From NCBI GenBank assembly GCA_003140705.1, contig PLKU01000083.1:19675-30279 (forward strand): DNA of 10,605 bases. The letters are read 5' to 3'. This document shows positions 1 through 7,570 of the stretch, in pieces. The first letter of the stretch is position 1, and every line of letters begins with the position of its first letter. This stretch comes from Acidobacteriaceae bacterium (GTDB lineage Bacteria; Acidobacteriota; Terriglobia; Terriglobales; Acidobacteriaceae). A model generated the notes under the pieces. That model had not been told where the DNA came from. It worked only from the letters and a program-made list of their open reading frames with translations, and ran no database searches. The position numbers and the translations under genes are program-made.

Positions 1-836
1 ACGCGCAGAATCTTGGCCTGCGTATCCGTGCCCATCGTGGCGATTTCGTCCAGGAAGAGAGTACCGCCGTTGGCAACTTCAAACAGGCCTTTTTTTGAAG
101 CGACAGCGGAAGTGAATGCGCCCTTGACGTGGCCGAAGAGCGTGGACTCAAGCAGCTCAGAAGGCATGGCCCCGGTGTTGATGGGAACGAAAGGCTTGTC
201 GCGGCGAGGGGAATTGGCGTGGATGGCCTTGGCGATGAGCTCTTTGCCCGTTCCGCTCTCACCTTGGATGAGAACCGTTGAGCGGCTGGGCGCGATCTGG
301 GCCACCAGGTCGAAGACCTTGAGCATGATCTCGCTCTTGCCGACGATGTTGGTAAAGTTGTAGCGCTGCTTGAGGGTGCGCTTGAGCTGCAGGTTCTCTT
401 CTTCGGCTCGATGGCGTGCAACAGCGGAGCGAATGTCAGCCAGCAGCTTTTCGTTGTCCCAGGGCTTCTGAACAAAGTTTTCAGCGCCGGCGCGGACAGC
501 CTCCACCACATTGTCCACCGTGCCGTAGGCGGTGATCATGATGACCGGCAGTTCGGGCTGCCGTTCCTTGATCTGGGGCAACAGTTCAAGCCCACTTTGG
601 CCGGGCAGGGCCAGGTCAAGGAGCACAAGATCAAAATTCTCAAGTTCAAGAATGCGCAGGCCCTGCTCGCCATCGTTGGCCATTCTCACGGAATAGCCTT
701 CAAGCGTGAGCAGCACTTCCAGCGACTCGCGGATCGCTGCCTCGTCGTCAATGACAAGGATGCTGGCGCCGTCAAAGTTGCTGTTGGTGGCCGGCGCAGA
801 AACGGGTACGTTCAAAGGCTGTTCAACCTCAGGCAT
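1..836 (-). CDS. NtrC-family sigma-54-dependent response regulator (C-terminus off the left edge)
   Basis: This gene encodes a cytoplasmic two-component response regulator that activates RNA polymerase carrying sigma-54. Only the first 278 codons are in the window. After a short Pro/Ala/Asn-rich lead, residues 25-140 form a receiver domain: acidic pocket D30/D31, phospho-acceptor D74 (in VLLDLALPG), T102 and K124 (in QKPW). The central AAA+ domain starts near residue 164, with Walker A GESGTGKE (192-199), the sigma-54 contact loop as GAFTSA (239-244, usually GAFTGA) and Walker B GGTLFLDE (257-264). The rest of the AAA+ domain and the expected Fis-type DNA-binding helix-turn-helix lie outside the window. 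The ATG at 836 overlaps the kinase stop codon (829-831) by 8 bases, so the two genes are very likely translationally coupled. The only upstream ribosome-binding resemblance is a weak AGAAAG. The family call is secure; the target genes cannot be inferred from this sequence. Confidence 0.95.
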   Translation of the reverse strand, partial: MPEVEQPLNVPVSAPATNSNFDGASILVIDDEAAIRESLEVLLTLEGYSVRMANDGEQGLRILELENFDLVLLDLALPGQSGLELLPQIKERQPELPVIMITAYGTVDNVVEAVRAGAENFVQKPWDNEKLLADIRSAVARHRAEEENLQLKRTLKQRYNFTNIVGKSEIMLKVFDLVAQIAPSRSTVLIQGESGTGKELIAKAIHANSPRRDKPFVPINTGAMPSELLESTLFGHVKGAFTSAVASKKGLFEVANGGTLFLDEIATMGTDTQAKILR

Positions 837-3747
837 GTACAGACTTTCTTAAAAGCGGAAATTCGAGATGAAAGGTTGTGCCAGCGCCAATGGAGCTCTC
901 GACATGGATTTTTCCTGCGTGCTCCTGAATGATGCCATAGGAGACGCTGAGCCCGAGTCCAGTGCCGCGGCGGTCACCTGGCTTGGGCGTGGTCTTGGTG
1001 GTAAAGAATGGATCGTAGATGCGCTTGAGGTTCTCCGGAGCGATGCCCGTGCCGGAGTCAGTAATCATGGCGGCAACATGACCGTTCACGAGCGTGGCAA
1101 CACGGAGACGGCCTCCGCCTGGCATGGCTTCTTTCGCGTTCAACAGCAAGTTGAGAAACACTTGCTGCAGCTTGCCGGGGTTGCCGTGGATGGGCGGCAA
1201 TTCCTCCGCCAGGTCCAGGTCAATCACGACTTGCGCAGTCTTGAACTGGTGTTCAAGCAGCGAGAGCGTATCGCGAATCACCTGGTTGAGATTGGTTTCG
1301 CGGAATTCCGTGGTAGACGTACGGGAGAAGTTGAGCAGACCATTGGCAATCTCCGCCGCGCGGAAGCTCTGCTGGGTGATCTTATCGAGCACAGGGCCCA
1401 GGCGAGCATCGCCCTTCAGCTGTTTTGATAGCATCTGCGCGTACGAGGAGATAACCGCAAGGGGGGTATTGATTTCATGGGCAACGCCGGCTGCGAGCAG
1501 GCCGATGGAGCTGAGCTTGTCTGCCTGGGCAAGCTGCGTTTCAAGCGAGACGCGCTCGGTGATGTCATCCACCAGGATAATGCGCCCCACCGAGACAAAA
1601 TCTCGTGAAAGCAGGGGTGCGATGGCGATGTTGGCGGTGCGGTTTTCGCCGGCGCGGGTAATCAGGCGGAACTTGTAAAGATGATGCACACCTTGTTCAT
1701 TGCGGAAGCCGTCGAGGGCATCGACAAACTGCGCAGGGAAGACGGCGCGAAGCGGCTGGCCAAGGGCCTCAGCGCGGCTGAGGGCGTACATGGCCTCCAT
1801 CTGCGCATTCCAGCTTTCGATGCGATCGCTGAGATCGATGGCTAGAATACCCACGTTGATCGACTCAACGATGTTCTCGTTGAACTCCTTGAGGCGCTCG
1901 AATTCGCCGATCTTCTCTTCAAGGCGCGCGTAGAGGCTTGCATTTTGTAGTGCGATGCCGATGTAACTGGCGAGGGACTCAAGCAACTCGACATCTTCGC
2001 TGGAGAGGAAATCGCCACCAATGGTGCGGCCCAGGCCAATCACGGCGATGGTGCGGGTTTCAGCGGACCCAGAAGAGTTTATTTCGCTCGCCTGCACCTG
2101 GCCCGCGGCCACGCGGCAAGGGAGGTAGTAATTCAAGTCGAGGAGGGCGGCGGTCCTCTGCTCATCTTCAGGGAGGTGCAAGGCCTGCTGTGCGTTTTCG
2201 AGGAAGATATGCGGTTGGTCCTTGGCCTCGTCGAAGTCAAGGAATCCCAATGCCAGCGAACTCGCTGCAAATCGGTTCTGCGCGGACCCCCCATCGAAAG
2301 GGGCCGGCAATCCATGGGCGGCGGCCAGACGCAGGCGGCCGGAATCCTCAGTAAGGAAAACCGCGACACGGGCAACCAGCAGCGCGCGGGGCAGCCGCTC
2401 CACGATGGAGGCCAGCAGGGCCTCAATGTTTGTCTCTGAACTGAGCCCGCGGCCGAACTCGACCAGGGCCTTGCGGTAGTCGTAGCGATGGCGATCGAAC
2501 GCTTTGTCGACCCAGCCCTGAATGCGGCGCTTGAGGGGATCGAAAATGGCGGCCGTAACCAGGATGGTAAGCACCAGGCCCCACTCACGCACCTGTTGCG
2601 GCATCCCGTTGTGGACCACCAGGGCACTGAGGGCAATGACGCCGAAGTAGGCGCCGAGCAGCAGGCCGGTGGCGAGCGTGTAAGCCACGCCGCGCTTGAA
2701 GATCAAGTCGGTGTCCATCAGCCGATAGCGGACGATGGCCCAGCTAAAAGTAAGCGGGAGAATGACAAGCGACAGACCCGCCAGGTTGGTGAGCAGCCGG
2801 GGCGGGTTCAAATCAAAAAGAAACGGTATGGCATAGAACAAAGTGAAAGGCAGCACAGCAAGCAATGTGCCACGCGTGACCCACTTCAACTGCTGGCGCA
2901 GCAGAGGGGTGTTTGCTCGGCGGTAGCTGAGCATAAAGAGCAATGCGGCCAGAACATAAAAGGCGGCGTCGTACGCCGTGCCGATCTGGTCAAGACGATG
3001 TTTCAGCAGCTCTGTTGGGAGCCTTGTCCCAATCGTCCAGAGCCACAAGCTGAGGAGGCCGACGGCCGGCGCATAGACGAGCGGGAGCAGCCAGCGGCGG
3101 CGGCTGCTTCTGAACCGTTCCTCTGGGAAACTGAGCGCGAAGTGCAGGAACAGCGCTGGTTGCAACGACTCCGCGAGCACGTTCGACCAGAAAACTGTCC
3201 AGTCAAGCGCATCCAGTTCTCCCGTGTACTTCAGGGCAAAGAGGGCAAACGAGACCAGACAGAAAAAATAGAAATGTGTGGCGCGCGGCGCGGTCCAGCG
3301 CCGGAACAGGACGTAAATGCCAATAGCAAGATAGATCAGCCCGATGATGCGTTGCGCCTGTGACAGACTGCGGTCCAATGGGACTGGAATGACCTTCACC
3401 GGCTCGTCCAGCGGAATGCCGCCGCGAGTGATGGAATAATTCGCCTGGACGTAACTGCCGATAGGATAGAGCACCCGTTCCAGGTCAGACACCCGCTCGA
3501 TGGGGGTGTCGTTGACGTCGGTAAGCAGGTCATGCACCTGAATGCCGGCCCGCTGGCCGGGCATGTCAGGGATCACTTTGACCGCTTCCAGGCCTCCGCC
3601 GCCCTGCACTTCGCGCCACCAGACACCATCGTCCGGCTGCTGGAACTGGCGCTCCTGCCTCAAATTCAAAATCGCCAGCAGGAACAGACCAGCCGTGGCC
3701 ACGGCCAGCAGGGTCGCCTGCAAACGATTGAAAAGGCTAGTTTCCAT
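829..3747 (-). CDS. Membrane sensor histidine kinase: PDZ-like, multi-span membrane region, GAF, PAS, HisKA, HATPase
   Basis: This 972-residue hybrid-free histidine kinase is the likely partner of the downstream regulator. One membrane helix (about residues 10-28) is followed by a PDZ-like domain (about 40-123; core [15 protein letters not shown], with ITRGG later), predicted to be periplasmic. About nine further hydrophobic segments follow between 132 and 402. Next come a GAF-like domain (435-605), a PAS-like domain (620-735), and HisKA with phospho-acceptor H757 in [10 protein letters not shown]. The ATPase domain has an N box ([10 protein letters not shown], 866-875), G1 (DSGTGIA, 897-903), F box (YDPFFTTK) and G2 (GTGLGLS, 928-934), so all catalytic motifs look intact. 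I chose ATG 3747 because it directly precedes the first membrane helix. The frame stays open upstream to an ATG at 3897, but those 50 codons look non-coding and cover the likely promoter. No strong Shine-Dalgarno sequence is visible. The domain order resembles GAF-bearing kinases paired with NtrC-type regulators. The signal is unknown. Confidence 0.93.
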   Translation of the reverse strand: METSLFNRLQATLLAVATAGLFLLAILNLRQERQFQQPDDGVWWREVQGGGGLEAVKVIPDMPGQRAGIQVHDLLTDVNDTPIERVSDLERVLYPIGSYVQANYSITRGGIPLDEPVKVIPVPLDRSLSQAQRIIGLIYLAIGIYVLFRRWTAPRATHFYFFCLVSFALFALKYTGELDALDWTVFWSNVLAESLQPALFLHFALSFPEERFRSSRRRWLLPLVYAPAVGLLSLWLWTIGTRLPTELLKHRLDQIGTAYDAAFYVLAALLFMLSYRRANTPLLRQQLKWVTRGTLLAVLPFTLFYAIPFLFDLNPPRLLTNLAGLSLVILPLTFSWAIVRYRLMDTDLIFKRGVAYTLATGLLLGAYFGVIALSALVVHNGMPQQVREWGLVLTILVTAAIFDPLKRRIQGWVDKAFDRHRYDYRKALVEFGRGLSSETNIEALLASIVERLPRALLVARVAVFLTEDSGRLRLAAAHGLPAPFDGGSAQNRFAASSLALGFLDFDEAKDQPHIFLENAQQALHLPEDEQRTAALLDLNYYLPCRVAAGQVQASEINSSGSAETRTIAVIGLGRTIGGDFLSSEDVELLESLASYIGIALQNASLYARLEEKIGEFERLKEFNENIVESINVGILAIDLSDRIESWNAQMEAMYALSRAEALGQPLRAVFPAQFVDALDGFRNEQGVHHLYKFRLITRAGENRTANIAIAPLLSRDFVSVGRIILVDDITERVSLETQLAQADKLSSIGLLAAGVAHEINTPLAVISSYAQMLSKQLKGDARLGPVLDKITQQSFRAAEIANGLLNFSRTSTTEFRETNLNQVIRDTLSLLEHQFKTAQVVIDLDLAEELPPIHGNPGKLQQVFLNLLLNAKEAMPGGGRLRVATLVNGHVAAMITDSGTGIAPENLKRIYDPFFTTKTTPKPGDRRGTGLGLSVSYGIIQEHAGKIHVESSIGAGTTFHLEFPLLRKSVHA

Positions 3748-4106
3748 GGGAGGGCTCTCTACATCAGTGGAGTTTGTAGCACGTCGGCTGCCATGCGACC
3801 GACATTTGAGACCCGTCACAATACTTCCGTGAATCGATTGAGAACACGCGAGATAGTAACTTCTCGTGCGGAGAAACGTCAACAGGCACATTACCAAGGT
3901 CTGTGGAAAATGCAGGAAACAGTAGGCCGGCTACATTAAAAGGGATCGATCTATGGAAATAGGTAGCTCTTTGAGATGAAGCAGTTTACTGGGCATCGAC
4001 GGGAGAAACCAACAGGGCACGCATGCGATTCTCTTCGGCTCTGCGACTGATAATGCGCAGAATGGTGGACTGGATGAGACCGTTTCAAGCGTGTTAGAGT
4101 GTGGGC
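3748..4106. other. Intergenic region between araD and the kinase operon
   Basis: This 359-base stretch holds no gene I can support; the short reading frames here are unlike any protein I know. Its left half contains the likely promoter of the kinase operon (listed separately). Its right half should contain the end of the araD transcript. The only hairpin seen there (TCTGCG / CGCAGA, 4040-4061) has a 6-bp stem, a 10-base loop and no T tract on the minus strand, so no convincing terminator is visible. Confidence 0.6.
3853..3882 (-). promoter_or_regulatory. Candidate sigma-70 promoter of the kinase-regulator operon with an inverted repeat in its spacer
   Basis: Read on the minus strand, TTGACG (3882-3877, five of six matches to the -35 consensus) is followed after 18 bases by TACTAT (3858-3853, four of six matches to the -10). 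Transcription would start near 3846, giving a leader of about 100 bases before the kinase ATG at 3747. The spacer contains a perfect inverted repeat, TTCTC-N5-GAGAA (3861-3875), well placed to be a repressor site. The promoter call rests only on matches to consensus. Housekeeping promoters of acidobacteria are not well enough characterised for a firm call. Confidence 0.4.
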
Positions 4107-4811
4107 TCAACGCTGGCCGTATGTGGCTTTCGGGCCATGCTTGCGTTGGTAGTGGTGCTCGGAAACATGGGCTGGAATCCCAGATTCAGAGGCTCCGAGC
4201 AGGATGCTTCGGAAGGCGAGGCGCGCTATGTATTCAAGAACATCAGCGTGTTCAACAGCGTCAGAGACCGTTTTGCCCCAGGTGAATGGGGCGTGTCCGG
4301 CAACAAGCACACCTGGGACAGCAAGGGGGTCTAGATTGTCAGTGCGGAAGCGCCGGACGATGACGGCGGCAGTGTTTCGAACGTAGCCCTTGGCAACTTC
4401 CTCGGCGGTAAGGGGATCAGTAATGGGAACGGGACCGTGGAAGTAGTCGGCGTGAGTTGTGCCAAGGCAGGGGATAGGTCGGCCGGCCTGGGCCCAGGAA
4501 GTTGCGAACTCAGAGTGGGTGTGAACGATGCCGCCGATCGAGGGGAATTCGCGGTACAGATGGGTGTGCGTGCCCAGGTCACTCGAGGGGCGTAGATGGC
4601 CTTCAACAACCTCCCCATCGAGGCCTGTGATGACCAGGTCGGCCGGGGTGAGCGAGTCGTAGTCGACCCCGCTGGGCTTGATCACCACAAGCGGCTTTGC
4701 GCCGGCCCGGTCGATTCCGCTGGCGTTGCCAAAGGTGTGGGGAGCAAGCCCGCGGCGGGCGATTTCGCGGTTGGCATGAAGGACTTTTTCGCGGAGGGCG
4801 GGCAAAAGCAT
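4107..4811 (-). CDS. araD: L-ribulose-5-phosphate 4-epimerase (class II aldolase family)
   Basis: This 234-residue cytoplasmic enzyme interconverts L-ribulose 5-phosphate and D-xylulose 5-phosphate, the last step of bacterial L-arabinose catabolism. Its length is close to that of E. coli AraD (231), and family motifs are present in order: TFGNASGIDR near 26-35, VIKPSGVDYDSL (43-54), RPSSDLGTH (74-82), GGIVHTHS (93-100), GTTHADYFHG (117-126), PGVLVAGHAPFTWGK (166-180) and the C-terminal KHGPKATYGQ. By alignment with AraD, the zinc ligands are H97, H99 and H173 with D78 nearby, and the catalytic pair is D122 and Y231, so the enzyme should be active. In-frame TAA lies six codons upstream of ATG 4811, which limits the choice of start. 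No Shine-Dalgarno is visible; see the promoter entry. No other arabinose genes are in the window. The paralogues UlaF and SgbE use the same substrate and cannot be excluded, but AraD is the simplest reading. Confidence 0.93.
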   Translation of the reverse strand: MLLPALREKVLHANREIARRGLAPHTFGNASGIDRAGAKPLVVIKPSGVDYDSLTPADLVITGLDGEVVEGHLRPSSDLGTHTHLYREFPSIGGIVHTHSEFATSWAQAGRPIPCLGTTHADYFHGPVPITDPLTAEEVAKGYVRNTAAVIVRRFRTDNLDPLAVPGVLVAGHAPFTWGKTVSDAVEHADVLEYIARLAFRSILLGASESGIPAHVSEHHYQRKHGPKATYGQR

Positions 4812-4820
4812 GGCGAACCC

Positions 4821-4850
4821 ATTTTACAGTTTCCAACTTGCTCTTGTCGT
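4821..4850 (-). promoter_or_regulatory. Candidate araD promoter giving a near-leaderless transcript
   Basis: On the minus strand, ACGACA (4850-4845, four of six matches to TTGACA) and TAAAAT (4826-4821, five of six to TATAAT) are 18 bases apart. A start about seven bases past the -10 would fall near 4814, only about three bases before the araD ATG at 4811. This would explain why no Shine-Dalgarno precedes that ATG. The call is based on consensus matching only. Confidence 0.3.
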
Positions 4851-5060
4851 TGGCTGAGCCCCGAGACCAACGAAAAGAAGAACGAATATTGGGTACGCCA
4901 TTGCAAAAATTTGGACAAGACCAAGCAAGAGATGCAGGTGCACGCAAAATGAGATTGTAAACGCGAACGCGAAATTGAAGCGCAACGCAGACTTCCCCGC
5001 CATTGCGCGGGACTACCCTTTTGGATTGGTCTTTGAATCGCTGTTAAGCTATTGAATCTA

Positions 5061-5135
5061 TGGTGGGCGCTGCAGGATTCGAACCTGCGACTTCCACCGT
5101 GTGAAGGTGGCACTCTACCGCTGAGTTAAGCGCCC
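5061..5135 (-). tRNA. tRNA-Val (anticodon CAC), CCA encoded
   Basis: Read on the minus strand, a complete cloverleaf is visible. The acceptor stem pairs GGGCGCT with AGCGCCC over all 7 bp. The D arm is ACTC-AGCGGTA-GAGT. The anticodon stem CCACC/GGTGG encloses the loop TTCACAC, giving anticodon CAC, which reads the valine codon GUG. The variable loop is AAGTC, and the T arm is GCAGG-TTCGAAT-CCTGC. Discriminator A is followed by a genomically encoded CCA (5063-5061). I see no neighbouring tRNA, integrase or duplicated 3' end that would mark it as an integration site. No clear terminator or strong promoter was identified around it. Confidence 0.97.
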
Positions 5136-5550
5136 CTACGAGGACCGGCAAAAGCCGCGCCAGGGGGGCATCCCATGGGTTAGAGTAACACCAGCGGGCC
5201 TTTGCGGCCAATCGATTGACTGGCCCGAACCGCGATCACTGCCGATGCGCTGGAGAGCCATTTCGATCCGCCTCGCCGCCGATTCCCTTCCCAACCGGGA
5301 CGCTAAGCCGCGCCCAGTTCCCGGGCTAGGTTTACTTGGAGTGATGCTGATTCGATCAGGCATTTCCAGCCCCACACTTTCGATTGCGGGCCTCGGCGGT
5401 GCCGGCTTACCCCCTCTCGCGGCCCGCTTCCCCGGGTTCAGGCGAGATCGTGTCTCAAGCGGGCCAGCGGCCAGAAAAGCTGGCGCGGACACACTGAATG
5501 AAAGTTCGGAAAGGGCGCAACCTTCCGCCCCAGTTGGGGTTCCAGAGGAT
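5136..5550. other. Intergenic region between tRNA-Val and the ECF sigma gene
   Basis: These 415 bases should hold the divergent promoters of the tRNA (minus) and the ECF operon (plus). I could not identify either with confidence. The sigma-factor frame stays open upstream to 5245, but the predicted residues (Gly/Pro/Arg/Ala-rich) resemble no sigma-factor sequence, so I treat it as non-coding. A 10-bp palindrome, CAATCGATTG, lies at 5209-5218, and a short stem CCCCA-GT-TGGGG at 5528-5539 sits just ahead of the sigma-factor start. Confidence 0.55.
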
Positions 5551-6222
5551 ATGGCAACGCTTGTCCTGGACAATTCGGTACTGGGCGGGGGCGCAGCGTC
5601 ACGGCCCGAATCAAGCGCGGACAATCATGCGGAGCGGATTGGCGCCCTGGATCCCAACAGCGATGCGGCCATCATGCTGCGGGTCGCTGCTGGCGACGAA
5701 GCGAGCTTCAACTATCTGGCAGCGAAGTACCACCGGGCCATGATTCACTTCTTGTTTCGCATGGTCCGCAACCAGGCAATTGCCGAAGAACTGGCGCAGG
5801 AAGTCTTTTTGCGCGTCTATCGTTCCAGGGAGAGTTACCGGGCTGAGGCAAAGTTCACTACCTGGCTTTACCGGATTGCGACGAACCTGGCAGTGAACCA
5901 CGCGCGCGATACCCGGCACGAGCGTTCGGCGCAGACCCTCTATCTGGATGCTCCGGATGAGGAGACTGGCACCACTCCGGATGTGGCGGACGATGAGCCT
6001 TCCGTGGAGCAGCGGCTGATGCGCGATGAGCGGATGGCCGCTATTCGCACGCATGTAATGGCGCTGCCCGATCGGCAGCGGATGGCAGTGTTGATGCACA
6101 AGTACCAGGGGATGGATTACAAGCAGATCGGGGAGGTGCTCAAGTTGAGCGAATCGGCGACCAAGTCGCTGCTCTTTCGCGCCTATCAGACGCTGCGAGA
6201 CAAGTTGAAGGATTTTGTGTGA
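5551..6222 (+). CDS. ECF-type RNA polymerase sigma factor (sigma-70 family)
   Basis: This 223-residue extracytoplasmic-function sigma factor would direct RNA polymerase to a specific promoter set when released by its anti-sigma factor. Sigma region 2 covers about residues 50-118, with the core-binding and -10 recognition features AEELAQEVFLRVY (78-90) and FTTWLYRIATNLAVNHAR (102-119). An acidic linker (about 133-158) leads to sigma region 4 at about 160-220, containing LPDRQRMAVLMHKYQGMDY and the helix-turn-helix IGEVLKLSESATKSLLFRA. There is no region 1.1 or 3, as expected for ECF factors. ATG 5551 gives a normal ECF length and has AGAGG just upstream, though only 2 bases from the start. The frame continues upstream to ATG 5245, which would add 102 atypical residues. 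The anti-sigma gene follows after 46 bases on the same strand, so the pair is almost certainly an operon. I cannot assign the ECF subgroup. Confidence 0.94.
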   Translation: MATLVLDNSVLGGGAASRPESSADNHAERIGALDPNSDAAIMLRVAAGDEASFNYLAAKYHRAMIHFLFRMVRNQAIAEELAQEVFLRVYRSRESYRAEAKFTTWLYRIATNLAVNHARDTRHERSAQTLYLDAPDEETGTTPDVADDEPSVEQRLMRDERMAAIRTHVMALPDRQRMAVLMHKYQGMDYKQIGEVLKLSESATKSLLFRAYQTLRDKLKDFV

Positions 6223-6268
6223 GAGGCGAAAGACGTCGGGAGTCACTGGCGGGAATTGGGGGTGAGAC

Positions 6269-6769
6269 ATGGAACAGATGAAGAAAAATTGCGCCGGAAT
6301 GGAGTCGAGGCTAGCGGACCTGCTGCTCGATCCAGACGCGGCGCCGGCCAAGGTTCGAGCGCATGTTGCGGAGTGTGACCATTGCCGCGAGGAGCTTGCG
6401 GAACTGCTGGCAACCATGACCCTGCTGGATACCTGGCAAGGCCCGAAGCCCAGCCCCTATTTCCTGACGCGACTGGATGCGCGGATGCGCGAGGAGCGCG
6501 CGGCAGCTCCGGCCAGCTGGCTTGACCGTTTGCGCGCCCGCCTTGCCTACGGCCCGGCGATGCACGTGCGGCCGCTTGCAGCCATGGCGTTGTCAGTGAT
6601 GCTACTGATTGGCGGCGGCACATACTTGGGCGTCACCAATTTGGATCAACCGGCTGTGCAGCCAGGACAGGCCGCCGTTGTGCACGATCTGCAAACGCTG
6701 GATAGCAACGCCCAGGTCTTGGACCAGATGGAAGCGCTCTCTAGCAACAATAACGAGAATGGGGACTAA
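6269..6769 (+). CDS. Zinc-finger (zf-HC2/ZAS) membrane anti-sigma factor
   Basis: This 166-residue single-pass membrane protein is the likely inhibitor of the ECF sigma factor encoded immediately upstream. The cytoplasmic N-terminal domain carries the ZAS zinc-binding pattern: C8, then H32, C36 and C39 (HVAECDHC), with 24 residues between C8 and H32, as usual in zf-HC2 proteins. One hydrophobic helix (about 102-122, LAAMALSVMLLIGGGTYLGV) would cross the inner membrane, leaving about 44 residues outside that are rich in Gln, Asp and Asn. That outer tail is short, so signal sensing may need a partner. A GGGGGTGA Shine-Dalgarno sequence (6258-6265) lies three bases from the ATG. ECF activation in this family often follows proteolysis or zinc-site oxidation of the anti-sigma. 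Which applies here cannot be read from the sequence. Confidence 0.88.
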   Translation: MEQMKKNCAGMESRLADLLLDPDAAPAKVRAHVAECDHCREELAELLATMTLLDTWQGPKPSPYFLTRLDARMREERAAAPASWLDRLRARLAYGPAMHVRPLAAMALSVMLLIGGGTYLGVTNLDQPAVQPGQAAVVHDLQTLDSNAQVLDQMEALSSNNNENGD

Positions 6770-6800
6770 CTGCCGGCCCCTTATGGGGAACGACAGGGCT

Positions 6801-6814
6801 GGGAGACCCTTGTG
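6801..6814 (+). promoter_or_regulatory. Shine-Dalgarno sequence supporting a GTG start for the DUF3106 gene
   Basis: GGGAG at 6801-6805 lies six bases ahead of GTG 6812, the best-placed ribosome-binding site for this gene. The alternative ATG at 6839 (codon 10) is preceded only by a weak purine run. GTG is therefore preferred; either start leaves a signal peptide. Confidence 0.6.
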
Positions 6815-7558
6815 ACCGGAGTACACAACACGGATTGGATGCGGCGCGCGGCGTTGGCTGCGGTGATCGCGATTCTGTGTGTACCCGCCGCCTGGGGTCG
6901 CGGTCAGCGCGCTAACGCGCCCGCCCCGCGCGCCGCAGCACCCAGGCTCCAAAACGCCCGGCCTTTACAAAACAGACCTCAATACCAGCGCCGGAATAAC
7001 CAGCAATACCAAGGCAAGCCTCAGGGAAACCAACTGCCCAGGACGGCACCCGGGTATGGTGGAGCTCCGCGCGCAGCGTATCCTGGGTCCGCACGCCCCG
7101 GTTACGCGTACCCCGGCGCTGCACCTCCGGGACACCTGGGCGACTGGCTCAATCAACACCGCGGTCTTCCGGTACAGGATCAGGAACGGCTGCTGCGCAA
7201 CGACCCCAACTTCAATAGGCTTCCTTCTGCGGACCAGCAGCGGTTGGTGCAGCAGTTGCATTCTGTAAACCAGATGCCAGAGGATCAGCGTCAGCGCCGG
7301 CTGGCACGTGGTGAAGCGATTGAGCACCTGTCGCCCCAGGACCGCATGAATCTGAATCTTTCAGCGCGTCGCCTGGCCGCCACTCCGCCTGATCGCAAGG
7401 CACTGATTCGCCGCGCCTTCCAGGACCTGCGCGGAGTTCCAATCGATCAGCGCCAGACTGTGCTCAACTCCAGCCGGTACCAGGGCGTCTTCACCCCGGA
7501 TGAGAGAGGCGTTCTGTCCGACTTCCTGCGCGTCGAGCCCTACGAGCCGCCGCAGTAA
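6812..7558 (+). CDS. Secreted DUF3106 protein with seven 18-residue repeats
   Basis: This 248-residue protein of unknown function matches the DUF3106 style of repeated [L]-P-x-x-[DQ]-R segments. A signal peptide is visible: Arg-Arg at 11-12, hydrophobic core 13-26, and probable cleavage after AWG (29), so the mature protein should be periplasmic or outside. Residues 30-110 are low in complexity: rich in Arg, Gln, Asn, Pro and Ala, then Gly/Tyr/Pro. From residue 119 to 244 the sequence divides exactly into seven 18-residue units, each opening with a hydrophobic residue plus Pro/Ser/Thr, then Asp/Gln-Arg/Gln near positions 4-6 and a leucine or valine near 8-10. These are probably amphipathic helices. 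It lies 42 bases after the anti-sigma gene on the same strand. I infer that it works with the sigma module as an envelope partner, as similar gene trios recur in acidobacteria, but its role is unproven. Confidence 0.85.
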   Translation: MTGVHNTDWMRRAALAAVIAILCVPAAWGRGQRANAPAPRAAAPRLQNARPLQNRPQYQRRNNQQYQGKPQGNQLPRTAPGYGGAPRAAYPGSARPGYAYPGAAPPGHLGDWLNQHRGLPVQDQERLLRNDPNFNRLPSADQQRLVQQLHSVNQMPEDQRQRRLARGEAIEHLSPQDRMNLNLSARRLAATPPDRKALIRRAFQDLRGVPIDQRQTVLNSSRYQGVFTPDERGVLSDFLRVEPYEPPQ

Positions 7559-7570
7559 CTGCACGCACTT

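Noticed and set aside
411..932. Plus-strand open frame antisense to the regulator and kinase end
   Set aside because: It is a mirror of the regulator coding strand. The minus-strand product has full receiver and AAA+ motifs, while this one matches nothing I recognise.
2488..3363. Long plus-strand open frame (291 codons) antisense to the kinase
   Set aside because: Charged, low-complexity product opposite the membrane region of a well-supported kinase. It is a shadow frame.
3748..3897. 50-residue N-terminal extension of the histidine kinase
   Set aside because: It overlaps the likely promoter, looks non-coding, and would place odd residues before a clean first membrane helix.
4040..4061. Hairpin TCTGCG / CGCAGA as araD terminator
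   Set aside because: Only six base pairs with a 10-base loop, and no T tract on the minus strand.
4994..5015. CCCGC / GCGGG hairpin downstream of tRNA-Val as its terminator
   Set aside because: Short stem, and the only T run lies on the plus-strand side, where no upstream gene would use it.
5061..5135. tRNA-Val as an attachment site of an integrated element
   Set aside because: No integrase, no repeat of the tRNA 3' end and no foreign-looking genes are seen in the window.
5209..5218. Palindrome CAATCGATTG, with a similar AATCGATTG at 3832-3840, as a shared operator
   Set aside because: The ATCGAT core is short and common; two loose matches in 10 kb are expected by chance.
5245..5550. In-frame N-terminal extension of the ECF sigma factor (102 residues)
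   Set aside because: The residues are biased towards Gly, Pro, Arg and Ala, with no sigma-factor similarity. The ATG at 5551 gives a normal ECF length and has purines upstream. The open frame is likely due to GC content.
5611..6417. Long minus-strand open frame opposite the ECF sigma factor
   Set aside because: It covers a clearly coding plus-strand gene and has no recognisable domain.
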